Below, piece by piece: positions 34,063-44,960 of a DNA stretch of 64,000 bases. The notes under the pieces are model-generated. The model was not told where the DNA came from. It was given only the letters and a program-made list of their open reading frames with translations, and did not search any database. Each line of letters opens with the position of its first letter. The stretch's first letter is position 1. Source of the DNA: Cryptomeria japonica (taxonomy: Eukaryota; Streptophyta; Pinopsida; Cupressales; Cupressaceae); contig NC_081408.1 in assembly GCF_030272615.1 (NCBI RefSeq), forward strand, positions 606,227,673-606,291,672, given 5' to 3'. Both the position numbers and the translations under genes were made by a program.

Positions 34063-36467
34063 ATGAGGATTGAGATCCTGCGACAAGCCGTGATCGACGA
34101 CGAGCCACTGGACGAGGTGAGTTGACTGAACGTTGACTTTTGATTTTCTGCATTTGACTTTTTTGTGATTGTTTGTGGGCCCTGGAATCTGACCTTGGGC
34201 CCACCTAGGGCACCATGGTCCCTGTGGGGCGCCATGGTCCCCTCAGGGTGCCATGGTCCCTGATAGGGCGCCATGGTCCTTGACAGGGCGCCATGGTCCC
34301 AATCAGGACTTGGCGAGAGATGTTAGGGTTAGCATACGATGTTTGATAGTTTGCATGAATGATTTTGATGATTGAGTACTGATTATAGTTATGTTTTTAT
34401 GATGTAGGGTCTCCCGTACATGAGAGAGCACACGGCGGGGCAGATTCTTCGCAGTTTGCGAGATCAAATTCCTCGGCTGACTCAGGCAGAGAGAGACACA
34501 TTGTCGATAGTAGGTTTGTGGTCTATGATTCTTATGCCGGCCATTCGATTTCATCCCGCGATGCTGATGGAACTCATGGAGCGATGGGATCCTGACACAT
34601 GCACGTTCCAGCTTCTAGTAGGGGAGATGACGGTGACACTTGAGGATGTGTACCGCATTCTTCGCCTACCGATCAGAGGAGCTACCGTGACATATGCAAC
34701 CGATCGATCAGTAGAGGATCATCAGAGGGAATAGGTATATTGCATAGGGAGAGTCATGCCTAGTGAGATGAGAGGTCGTATCATGGTCAGCTGGCTCTTA
34801 CATCCTACAGGAGAGGTGCCCCTCATGAGACGTCTTATGATAGCCATCATTGCACTAGTTGTCTGCCCTAATGGGTGAGGTACACACATGCATGGGGGTC
34901 TCACATGGTGCATCAGGGCTATGGAGAGACACAGGAGAGTATATGTCTGGGGTCGGAGTATGCTTGCACATCTCTATCACGACCTCGAGGAGTATGTTTT
35001 CGGACAGGGTTGCAGTTTGATGACATGCACACTTCTATAGGTGTGGATATTTGAGCACTTTACATGCACCAGGCCTGTCGGCTATCCGATGAGTGCGGCT
35101 AGTGAGTGACCTAGGTTATTTGCTTATCCACTTACCAGCGAGTGGAGATTTGGAGATCTATTGTATTGGAGAGTGACATTTGACAGATTGACAGCTGAGG
35201 TGACTATGTGGAGACCATATCTGTGGATGCACAGATGGGATGGGATGGAGAGACAGTTAGCATGCTTACAGAGGAACCGCCTACTGAGAGGGCGATATCC
35301 ACACATCATAGTCCCATTCTACTTTGACCGAGTATGGAGGCAGTTTGGGCTAGAGCAGTGTGTTCCAGCCGATGTACCCATCTACACTCAACACTCATGA
35401 GTCCTTCCCAGACCCAGAGTGGTAGCGAGACCGACGATAGATGATATCAAGATCACAGATATAGAGGGGTCTGACCAGGATGTGGTTACTGATTATGCTG
35501 CAGACCCCGAGGCACAGCGCAGGTATCTCTCATGGTTTATGAGATCATACCTAGGGCCTATCTTTCCACCAGATCACCCGACAGGCCATCCAGGCCCATG
35601 GAGACATGGAGACCGAGATGAGGATCAGGGATCCAGGTCAGAGGAGCCAGAGGAGGGAGAGGGTCATGAGGAGGCAAGAGATCCTGATCCGCCTATAGGA
35701 GATTAGCCTAGTGCCGAGGAGGAGGAGGACAAGGATGACGATGAGGAGGAGAGAGATGATGAGGAGGAGGATAGAGACGATGAGCAGGAGTCGGATGCAG
35801 CTCCCCATCATTCAGGAGATTATACCATAGCCTTAGATCCTCCTGTTATTCCCCAAAAGGGGGAACACGAGGCGATACGGAGACCTGTACCCATCACACA
35901 CAGATCATTCGAGCGTGGGGAGCCTAGTAGTTCCCAGTCACAGATGCTACCATATCACAATCCCTACTGGCGTGAGGGATATCCAGGTATAGTAGGTTTA
36001 TACTGATTGATTAATGTTTTGATGATATAAAATGGTACTAACACAAAATCTGTTCTACTGCTATATTTAATGTGCAAGAGTGGCGTTCCCTGATCCAGCA
36101 AGCAGTGACAGATATTTCTACGACGGTGCAGATCCCTAGTTCCTCACAAGTTGCTTATAGACCTCAAGGGAACGCGGGTCAGCATGATGATTTGTTTTCC
36201 CCATTTCGAGTGCAGGTAGAGATATGGAGGGAGAGAGAGGGGGCTCTATCAAAGGACCTTCAACGGGCACAACATGATCTAGCAGCAGCTCAGGTCGAGG
36301 CTACCTCATATCATGCTATCCTTATGGATAGGGATCGTAGGAGTTCCTCTCGAAGCCATTCACGATCTATATCACGGTATACCCCTATGGGTCCACCTGC
36401 ATGGCCAGATCAGGAGGGAGCATCTAGTCGTCACTCTCCAACCACCAGCCCTAGGGATAGGAGATGA
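34063..36467 (+). pseudogene. Plant mobile domain (PMD) gene antisense to element C, three exons
   Basis: Exon 1 (34063-34116) starts ATGAGGATTGAG and ends GACGAG before GTGAGT. The intron ends TATGATGTAG at 34407, and exon 2 (34408-35986) joins in phase. Exon 2 encodes the PMD hallmark WDPDTCTFQLLVGEMTVTLE followed by DVYRILRLPI, then further PMD blocks, a proline/acidic stretch (EEEEDKDDDEEERDDEEE), and ends CCAG before GTATAG. Exon 3 (36079-36467) encodes a coiled coil (WREREGALSKDLQRAQHDLA) and an RS-rich tail. Stops at 34732, 34876, 35038, 35107, 35398 and 35704 are each one C-to-T step from CAG or CGA. PMD proteins (MAIN/MAIL1 family in plants) act in gene and transposon silencing; its job inside a retrotransposon is unknown. 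Confidence 0.78.
34175..34300. repeat. Palindromic array in the first intron of the element C PMD gene
   Basis: An 8-bp inverted repeat GTGGGCCC/GGGCCCAC is followed by five tandem units of GGGCGCCATGGTCCC starting at 34208, 34227, 34246, 34266 and 34286 (steps of 19-20 bp). Each unit is centred on CCATGG and is itself a near-palindrome. Confidence 0.85.
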
Positions 36468-36528
36468 TCTTATGATGTAGGGCAGGTCACATTTTGGATG
36501 CATAGTGACCTACCTTTGTATATTGATC

Positions 36529-36562
<34 letters not shown>

Positions 36563-37084
36563 CATGCTTCTTTGTCTCAAACATGTTATCTTTAATGTCT
36601 AAAACAATGTGTATTTTGATTAAAGTTAATACATTTGGTAGATGTACAAGTATGTTCCAAATTTAATTTCCATGTGATTGATTTCTCAATGCTCCATGAT
36701 TAAATTGATACATGTGTGACTTAATTAAAATATTTGATCAAGTACTACATTGATGATAAGGAAGAAAATATGTGTTAAGCCTAAGAATCATATAACTAAT
36801 GTGATTTAATTTGAATTTAAACACAACATGACACGATTCAACTTAACACATAAAGATATTGTATAATATGCCAACATAATGAAAAAAAATGTAAATCTTT
36901 TGCAATTTACATAAATGAATTCAAGACAAACCATAAAGTAAAGAAACACGCTTGTCAGGAATGAAGCAATATAGATTAAACAAAACAACATTTAATTCTA
37001 TTTGCTCTAACAAAGATATGCTAACATATTATCCAATTTTGAAGAAGTGAGAAAGGAAATAGATGAATGATAAGGAATGAGGAA
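36468..37084. other. Spacer between PMD gene and pol in element C, with microsatellite
   Basis: AT-rich, no coding signal. A (CA)n then (TA)n run lies at about 36529-36563. The PMD gene (+) and pol (-) converge here. Confidence 0.7.
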
Positions 37085-38020
37085 TTAAGCATAGTATCTA
37101 CGCAAGTGCATAGCGTTTATAGGGTCTTTAAGAGACGTACCATCTACACCCACTATTTTGTAAGCACCCGATCCATAATCTTCAATAATGATATACAGTC
37201 CAAGCCAATTAGGACTAAATTTTCTCTTTTCTTCAGGTAAGGCATTCACATTGCGCTGGTTCTCATAGAGCACTAAGTCACCCACTGAGAAGGAACATTA
37301 AATAACCTTATCATTATAGCTTCGTTGTAAAGTTTTGTGGTACGCTTGAATATGCTCAAGAGCATTTATATGCTGTTCATCAAGCATCTCAAGTTGTTGA
37401 AGTCTTTGTTCTCTATAAGCATCATCATCTACTATACCTTTGAGAGAAACTCTAAGTGATGGAATCTCTAATTCTAAAGGCATAATAGCATCAGCACCAT
37501 AAACAAGATTATAAGGGGTAGTTCCTGTGGCAATTCGTACACTCGTTCGGTAGGCCCAAAGAGCATAGATTAGCTGAGTACTCCAATCCTTACCATGCTT
37601 ATTCACGGTTTTACGAAGAATTTGTTCAATTATCTTATTGGATGATTCGGCTTGGCCATTTGATTGAGGATAGTATGGTGTAGAAAATTGATGTTTGATA
37701 TGATACTTCTCGAGGAATCTCTTCACGTCCTTGTTCTTAAATGATGTCCCATTATCAGAGATTATAGTGGAAGGTATCCCAAATCGAGAAAAAATGTTTT
37801 CTAGAAGAAATCGACAAATCACTTCAGCAATAGTAGAGCGAAGGGGAATAGCTTCTACCCATTTTGTAAAGTAATCTGTTACAGTTATAATGAAAGTATG
37901 TCCTTGAGATGAAGGAGGAGAGATTTTACCAATAAGATCTAGCCCCCATGCAGAGAAAGGCCAAGAAGCTACATGAGAGCGTAGTTCTTGGGCAGGAGCA
38001 TGAATCAAATTATTGTGTTG
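37085..38020 (-). pseudogene. Element C integrase core and C-terminal domain
   Basis: Same frame as the upstream pol. The rve core has WGLDLIGKI (first D), STIISDNGTSF (second D) and GQAESSNKIIEQIL (E): the D,D-35-E triad. ALWAYRTSVRIATGTTPYNLVYG follows, and the GPY/F-type end WLGLYIIIEDYGSGAYKI closes the protein at about 37085. TAA at 37295 and TAA at 38018 interrupt it, both explainable as CAA to TAA. The enzyme would insert element cDNA into the genome. Confidence 0.9.
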
Positions 38021-38587
38021 TTAACATTGATGACATTTCTTAACAAATGAAAAAGAATCCTGTTGCATAGTTTGCCAATAATATCCCATACGGAGCAACC
38101 TTTGAACCAAGGATTTACCTCCAAAATGCCCCCCACAGGCACCTGAATGTGCCTCTTCAAGAGCAATAGGGATTTCTGATTTGTTAAGACAGCGAAGGAG
38201 AAGACCGTTATAACCCCTTCGGTAAAGAACATTAGAAAGAATGATATATCTAGCGGACAGCTTGCGAACTCTAGCCCTGGTGTTCCTATTAGCGGAATCA
38301 GGAAAGGTACCATCGGTCAAGTATCTTACGATGTGCGAGTACCATTCATCTGAGTCTATAAAGTCGCAACATGTCACCAAGCTGGAATCATCTACAATAG
38401 CTGGAGAAATAAGGTTGTGAATAACAAATTTAAGATCAACCATAGGGTCCTCTAAAGATACCAAAGAAGCCACACATGCTATTGCGTCTGCATGTCGATT
38501 ATCTTTTCGAGGAATAGGTTCCATGGTGTAAGAATCAAATTTTTGTAACAAAGAGATAGCAAGGTCTTTATATTGTGATAATTTGTC
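38021..38587 (-). pseudogene. Element C archaeal-type RNase H end and integrase zinc domain
   Basis: Begins after TAA 38585-38587. EPIPRKDNRHADAIACVASL carries the last acidic residue of the second RNase H. The integrase zinc site is EEAHSGACGGHFGG ... CHQC (H-H-C-C), ending at 38021. Confidence 0.87.
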
Positions 38588-39757
38588 TTATTTCGCTTGA
38601 TATAGTCTTGTTACTTGTCTTATAATCAGTTGAGAATCTCCAAAAATATGTATGTGTTTTATATTCAAAGCTAAGGCTACCTTTATTCCTACTATAAGAG
38701 CCTCATACTCAGCAATGTTATTGGTACATAGGAAATTGAGACGATAAGATAAGGGAATGGACTTCTTTGTAGGAGAAATCAAAACAACCCCTGCCCCCGA
38801 TCCCATACGACACTTAGAGCCATCAAAGTATAACTCCCAAGTTTCATCTTTCTCTATCCAAAGGATGAAGTCGTCAGGAAACGACTCAGGATTAGGGAAG
38901 GAGAAAGGTGAAGGGGCCTCAACTAAGTGATCGGTCAATGCTTGCCCTTTAATTGCCCTTTGTGAAACAAATTTAAGGTCAAATTCAGTTAACATCATAA
39001 CCCACTTAGCTAGGCATCTTGATAAATCAGTTTTAGAGAAAAGATGCTTCAACAGATCAAACTTTACCATGACGTGGACTTCTGAATTTAAGAGATAATG
39101 TCTCAATTTTTGAGTCGCAAACACCAAGGCCAAGCATTGTCTTTCTATCGTAGAATATCGGGTCTCATAATCAAGTAAGGTATGACTTATATAATAAACC
39201 AGACACTCCTTACCATCTTTATCATGTTGTGCCAATAATGCTGCAAGAGCATGAGAGGAAGCAGCTGTATAAAGAAGAAAGGGTTTAGAAGGTTTGGCTG
39301 GTTGAAGGATAGGAGGATTAGCCAAATACACTTTTAAATCTTCAAATGCTTGCTGACAATATTCATTCCATTGAAAAGTGATATTCTTTTTGAGAAGTTG
39401 AGTAAAAGGAAAAGTATGATCCGCAAGTTGAGATACAAACCTATGAATAGCTTGAATCTTTCCTTGTAAGCTTTTAAGTTGAGACACATTTCTAGGAGGT
39501 GGCATGTTGACAATAGCATCTATTTTCTTAGTGTCCACCTCAATCCCATGATGCGAAACTATGAACCCTAAAAGTTTTCCACTATCCACACCAAAAACAC
39601 ATTTTCGGGGATTCAAGTGCATGTGATATTTACAAATTCTTTCAAAGATTTGACGAAGGATTCTAATATGATCTATGCGAAGAATGGACTTGGCCAAAAT
39701 ATCATCAACATAATCCTCTAAAATCTTATGCATGTAATCATGAAAGATAAGGGTCAT
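38588..39757 (-). pseudogene. Element C RT active site and dual RNase H
   Basis: EDYVDDILAKS (RT catalytic DD, about 39690-39720), NPRKCVFGVDSGKLLGFIVS, then the gypsy RNase H (LLYTAASSHALAALLAQ, YSTIERQCLALVFATQKLRH). A second RNase H of archaeal type follows (WELYFDGSKCRMGSGAGVV, NNIAEYEALIVGI, HIFGDSQLIIRQV). Two RNase H domains in this order mark Tat-lineage elements. TGA at 39758-39760 precedes it (YQ-stop-AMTLIF, CGA expected). Confidence 0.9.
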
Positions 39758-42631
39758 CGCTCATTGATAAGTTGCACTGGCATTTTTAAGTCTGAAAGGC
39801 ATCAATACCCAACAAAATGTACCCCAAGGAGTGGTGAAAGCAGTTTTGAATTGATCTTGAGGGTTAATGTAAATTTGATTGTATCCTGAAAAACCATCCA
39901 TGAAGGATAATAAAGCATGTCCTGTCGTAGAATCAACTATCATGTCAATGTTTGGGAGGGGAAAATCATCTTTCAAAGAAGCTTTATTTAAATCTTGAAA
40001 ATCGGTACACATTCTTATTTTATTATCTGGTTTAGCCACAATGACAATATTTGAAATCCAGGGGGAATAATCAATAGGGCGGATAAATCCAGCCTCCAAT
40101 AATTTTTCAATCTCAGCTTTAACAAGCAGAGCCACCTTAGGATTCATTTTGTGAATCTTTTGTTTCACGGGCTTAGCATCAGGAACTAAGACAATATTAT
40201 GAGTGACAATCTTAGGATCTATACCAGGCATGTCAAAATATGTCCAAGCAAAGATCTCAGGGAATTCACGCAATAAATCTTCATATTGTTTTTGTTCCTC
40301 TTCATCCAAACATTTTCCAATTTTAATAACTTTTTCTTCATTGCAAGGATCCATCTTAACATCAGTGGTGTCACTTATGAGAAGATTACTTTGTTGAGGA
40401 GTATCCTTTAACTGAGGGAATTCTTTCACAATCTCATCGTTATCAATCTCTTTTCCAAAGTATGCTTTAGTGTTCAAACAATAAGGGAGTCCCCTATTGT
40501 GATGATAATGAGGAAGAGTATCATATGCTCCTAAAAACTTAGCTAAAGCATCATCGATAGGAAAAACATCCAAAGCAAAGGCACACGAAGGATCCTCATC
40601 AATATACTCAGGGTGTTGCATTGGTAGAGATGTAGAAATAGCATTAACACTAATACATGGTCTCTTAGAATCTTTAGTGCGCTTGTAGGGATTATAGCCA
40701 AGTCCAAAGGCATAATTGTGAAGATTATTCTCTAGAGGAACCTTTATCCCTTGTTCGTGAGCGCCACAACCATTTCCATGATACCCATGCTTAGCAAAAA
40801 TGTGAAAACCACGACCATAACGATCAACCATTTCAGAAAGAGAAGGCGGTTTTTCATAAGATAAAGAATCAAACTCTTCAGAATTGGAAGTGCGAGGAGA
40901 TGAAGTTTGAGAAGCGGCCACGAAGTTATTACTCATAGGTTCAGGTAATGTTGATTGATTTTTAGCTTCTTCCTTCTTTTCAGCTTTAAGCTCTCTAGAA
41001 GGAACCTTATATTCACCTACAAAGGTGGGATTAAAATCAAGAGATCCCCAATCGTCTTCTGTGAGAACCTTCTCAGGATCAAAATCCTTCTTATGTGTAG
41101 TTTCAAGTCGAGAAGAGTCTTCTTCAGGAGCTCCAGACTCATCCAAAGAATTTTGATCATCAGAGGGTGAGGATTCATCGATAGGTATCTTGTTTAAAGA
41201 GTCATCACTAGACGAGGAAGGCTTAGAAGAACCCCCTTTGGAAGTAGATGTCTGTAAACAAGCTTTGAAATTAGTATCACCTATCAAGGTATATGTCTTA
41301 TTGTTATAGATAAATTTAACTTGTCTATGCAATGTAGAGGGGACAGCTTGCATACTGTGAATCCAAGGTCTCCCTAATAGCAAGTTGTATGTTAGATTTC
41401 CCAACATAACATGGATAGGAGTAGGCAAAGTAACAGGCCCCATTGTGAGGGGTAAGGTGATAATACATAATGAAGTCTTAGCCACATTGTCAAAGCCTCG
41501 AATAGGACGAGAGTCAGGCTCAATTAGGGATGTATCCACATTCATCTTATGCAAAAGATTAATGCTACACACATTAAGACCAGAGCCATTATCTACTAGT
41601 GTTCGTCTTATAGCAGTATCATTTATGATAACCACAATCATCAAAGGATCATATTGATGTTGAATTTCACTAGTGGGCAACTCATCTTGAGTAAACACAA
41701 TATGAGCTTTAGGATTCATCACAGAGTTAACCAAAGACACTATATTACTAGATGTATTTGGTGGAGGAACATTCAAATCTTTCAAAGCATCTTGTAACAT
41801 TTCGTGATGAGCAGAAGAAGTTTGAATCAAATCCCAAAGGGATATCTTAGCAGGGGTAGCGTTAAGTTGTTCTATGAGATCATATTCCTTGCCAAGAACT
41901 TGTGAAATACACGAAGCTTGCGGAAGAGTTGGTTGAGGATTAGGAAGAGAAACTGGTATAACAGGAGGAGGATTAGGCTGCCTATTATTTCTAGTATGAT
42001 AAGTATGGGCAACCGCATGATAACTCTCTCTAGTTATTTGCTTGGCATAACTATAAGGACTTATAGGTTTTCTTCCTTGCACAGTGATGATTGGTTTATT
42101 CGGAGTACGAAAGGAATCATGATCATACCCTCCTTGGATAGTAAGGAGAGGTGATTTAGGAACTTGAAAGGTGGGAGAAGGATAAGCACCTTGGACTTCA
42201 AAGAGAGGCTTATTATGCTCATTCAGGTTTATCATGTTAACTAGTTTAGAAGTTTTGTTCTTGTTTAGAGATTTCGATAAAGCCACAAAGTCATCAAGAG
42301 CATCATCCAACAAAGCATGATCATATCTATTAAAAGGTTTATCTTTTGATTCAAAAGGAGACATCTCCTCATAGAGGGGATTATTGAAAATAACCATGTT
42401 ACTAGATTTAGTGGAAGAGTTGATAGGAATGTACCCTTGAGAGGAATCATTCAACTTATCTTTCTCATCACAACGAAATGGCATAGTAACAAGGTTTATG
42501 AGTTTTTGGTAAAATGAAGGTTTGGCCTCTTTAGGATTCAAAAACTCATCTAAAGCTTCATCTAGTTCATCTTGGCTATACTCATAATAATCATCATAAG
42601 CATGAACATTTTGCAAATAAAAGTCTGACAT
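39758..42631 (-). pseudogene. Element C pro-pol N-terminal half: novel N-terminus, protease, G-patch-like, RT
   Basis: The ATG at 42631 opens 956 codons without a stop. Residues 1-240 match no domain I know: two similar acidic helices (SQDELDEALDEFLNPKEAKP near 20 and HALLDDALDDFVALSKSLN near 110) and three repeats around VQGAY / IQGGY / VQGRK (about 140-190). There is no Gag capsid and no zinc knuckle. A helix like the pre-protease domain of element B (YDLIEQLNATPAKISLWDL) precedes retropepsin LVDNGSGLNVC (catalytic D about residue 347; D-N-G) and NLLLGRPWIHSM. A G-patch-like GYHGNGCGAHEQG lies near residue 614, followed by GLGY. RT starts near residue 770 (VKAEIEKLLEAGFIRPIDYS, MDGFSGYNQIYINPQDQ). 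The start codon is only about 170 nt from the LTR. Confidence 0.88.
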
Positions 42632-42802
42632 TTTGAAATAAAAGTTGCATAAAACTTAGGCACACAATGCAAAGAAACACACTCTTTTTTTTTTCTTTTT
42701 CTTTTTATGAAAATGAAATGAAAACACACTAAATCTAGATCTAGATCTAACAAATGCAATGCAAGAGGAATCAATGATAGATTCATGTCGGGTTCACCAA
42801 AA
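42632..42802 (-). other. Element C leader and primer-binding site
   Basis: On the minus strand TTTTGGTGAACCCGACATG follows the LTR end at 42803; the first 15 bases equal those of element A. The remaining about 150 nt contain a TAGATC repeat and an A/G run, and then the pol ATG. No room for a gag gene. Confidence 0.85.
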
Positions 42803-44462
42803 TGTGTGGGGGAAAAAGTGAGACTAGGTTAACATGCCCTAATCTTACCTTTTGACACACATTACGAAATACGAAAGAGCCTAGAGGTATCACACAATTG
42901 GCTACTTCTTTTTGTGAAAGAGAGAGCCATGGGCTACCTATTAGGGTTTCTATTCCTTTGTTGAAATTGAAAGATAAAATGATGCAAGTTCGATCCCTAA
43001 CCTCAAAATGCAAGTATGAACTGATAACAAGATTGCAGAATTGAACTTAAACTATGGAAAGTTGTAAACACAAGGACAAGACAAAAATGCAAATGCATAC
43101 CCAGAGTCAAAATCTGAGTGGAAATGTTTGGGATGGGGGCGCGGGCGCCACTGTCCTGATTCTGCACCTGAAACTGCACCTGAAATTGCTGTTTTACACT
43201 CTGGAAAACTGTTGAAAATGCTGTCTGTCAAGAGCACCAGGGCACCCAGTGCCCCTGTCCCAGGGACCAGGGCACCTAGCGCCCCTGTTCTGGCAGGACC
43301 AGGGCACCCCACGCCCCTGTCCTGGTCTTCTGCTCTGAAACTTGGTATGTGGTTCCGTCTCCGTCTGCTTCTTTCGGATCTGCAACTTGCGGCGTCGTCT
43401 GAATCCCGAAATCTGCACTTATATCTGAAAAAGGTGTTTGGGCGGCTATATAGGGTTTTGCCTTAGTCAAACCCCCACTTCGGTGATTTCCACCTCCATG
43501 AATAGCTAAGTTGTATTGTAAAAGTAATGTGTGTGCAGACCTTGTGTGTGTGCAAGATCTAAAATGCAAGTAAGCAAACTAGAGCAACTTAGAAAGTAAA
43601 CCCTAATTGCTTGTAAATGACAATGTAAATGCTCTAAATCAAGATGCAAAGTGATCTAAAGCATGGATAAATGATATATTGAAGCTTATGCAAAGACATG
43701 AAAACAACATGAAATCATACCCAACCCCCAAGGGAGGGGTACAAGCCAATCTTCAGTCGGTAATCTCCTATTGTTCTTCAATGTCTTCCAAGCCCTAAAT
43801 GGATGAATGGAATTGATAAATGCTTGATAGAGGGATGTTGAATGTTGTTGAAGTCTTCAAAAGATCTGCTCTTTCGCTGCATATGAGGTTCCTGGAAACA
43901 AAAATCGGATCCCTTCAAATGAAGAAAGAGAGCTCTTATGTATGAAACCCTAGGTCTTAATTCCAACTTTTGGCCGACCTAGAGATTGAATATCCCGCCA
44001 ATTTCTTGGGGTTAAGCTTTATTTTATGATTGGATCGTGCTCCTAAAATTTTGGGAAAAATGTCCGGGACCGTGTGCACTTCGGGCACCACGGTCCTGAC
44101 AACTTTTCACCAAATTTTCAGGGTCGTCGGATATGATGATTTTAGAGCGAATCCCGAAGTTACAGGTGATTTCGAGATGTTTTGACCCCCGAAATCAAGC
44201 CCCCAAGCTCAGAATAGGGCCTAATTAGGGTTTTTGATTAAGTGATGTATTGGAGGAATAAAATGAAAGGGGCACGCTTTAATGAAAGGGCCCGACTTTA
44301 TGATGTGGAGGATGATGAAATAGAACCTTATACCGAATTAATTTGATTAATTAAGTGCTAAAGGGGAAATGCAATGCAAAATGTAAAATGCACCAAGGCG
44401 GGTGCTAAAATAGGTGTGAAATTGTACCACCCTAGCAAGTGCGTACAATTTACGACGCTACA
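42803..44462 (-). repeat. 5' LTR of element C (right copy)
   Basis: 1,660 bp, about 3.5% different from the left copy and 12 bp longer in one place (a duplicated CACCTGAAACTG near 43162). Hairpin units at about 43236-43324 and a dyad module at about 44063-44098. TATATA on the minus strand at 43447-43452 is a weak promoter candidate. Confidence 0.93.
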
Positions 44463-44960
44463 GGAGTAACCTCCGGGAAGCTCCTAGGATTCATTGTGTC
44501 CAAAAGAGGAATCAAAGCCGATCTAGCAAAGGTCAAGGCTATCTTGGACATGCCACCACCCAGAAATATCAGTCAACTTCGATCCTTACAAGGGAGACTC
44601 CAGTCTATATGAAGATTCATAGCACAACTTGCAGATAAGTGTAATCCTTTTCAACACCTGCTACATAAAAATATCAAATTCAAATGGGATGATAACTGTC
44701 AACAGGCTTTCCAGACGCTCAAGGATTATCTCTTGAATCTGCCTATTCTGATGCCACCAGTTCCAGATTAGCCTTTGCTACTATACATATCAGCTACTCC
44801 AACAGCACTAGGAGCACTCTTACCACAACAAATTGTTGGGGGCAAGGAAAAGGCCGTATACTATATTAGTCGCACATTGGTGGGATATGAGCTAAACTAC
44901 ACACCAATCGAGCGTGCATGTCTCGCCATGGTCTTTGCTTCACAGAAATTATGACATTAC
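44463..44960 (+). pseudogene. Element B RT end and gypsy RNase H
   Basis: Resumes the pol frame of 30457-31808 exactly after the GGAGT duplication: SGKLLGFIVSKRGIKADLAK, PPPRNISQLRSLQGRLQ, LLLYISATPTALGALLPQQ, YTPIERACLAMVFASQKL. Stops at 44610 (TGA), 44769 (TAG) and 44952 (TGA), all one transition from CGA or CAG. Confidence 0.9.

Larger units (their letters stand above)
31809..44462 (-). mobile_element. Element C: pol-only Tat-type Ty3/gypsy element with antisense PMD gene
   Basis: LTRs at 31809-33457 and 42803-44462 are flanked by perfect duplications GGAGT (31804-31808 and 44463-44467). The element points to the minus strand: PBS beside the right LTR, polypurine tract beside the left. 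The pro-pol ORF starts only about 170 bp from the LTR and contains no capsid domain and no zinc knuckle. Downstream of pol, on the opposite strand, is a PMD gene with introns. I count about 59 differences between the LTRs over 1.65 kb (about 3.5%), mainly transitions, plus a 12-bp indel. Confidence 0.93.

Noticed and set aside
36529-36563. (CA)n(TA)n microsatellite as a regulatory site
   Set aside because: A simple repeat in a spacer between converging genes; nothing points to a function.
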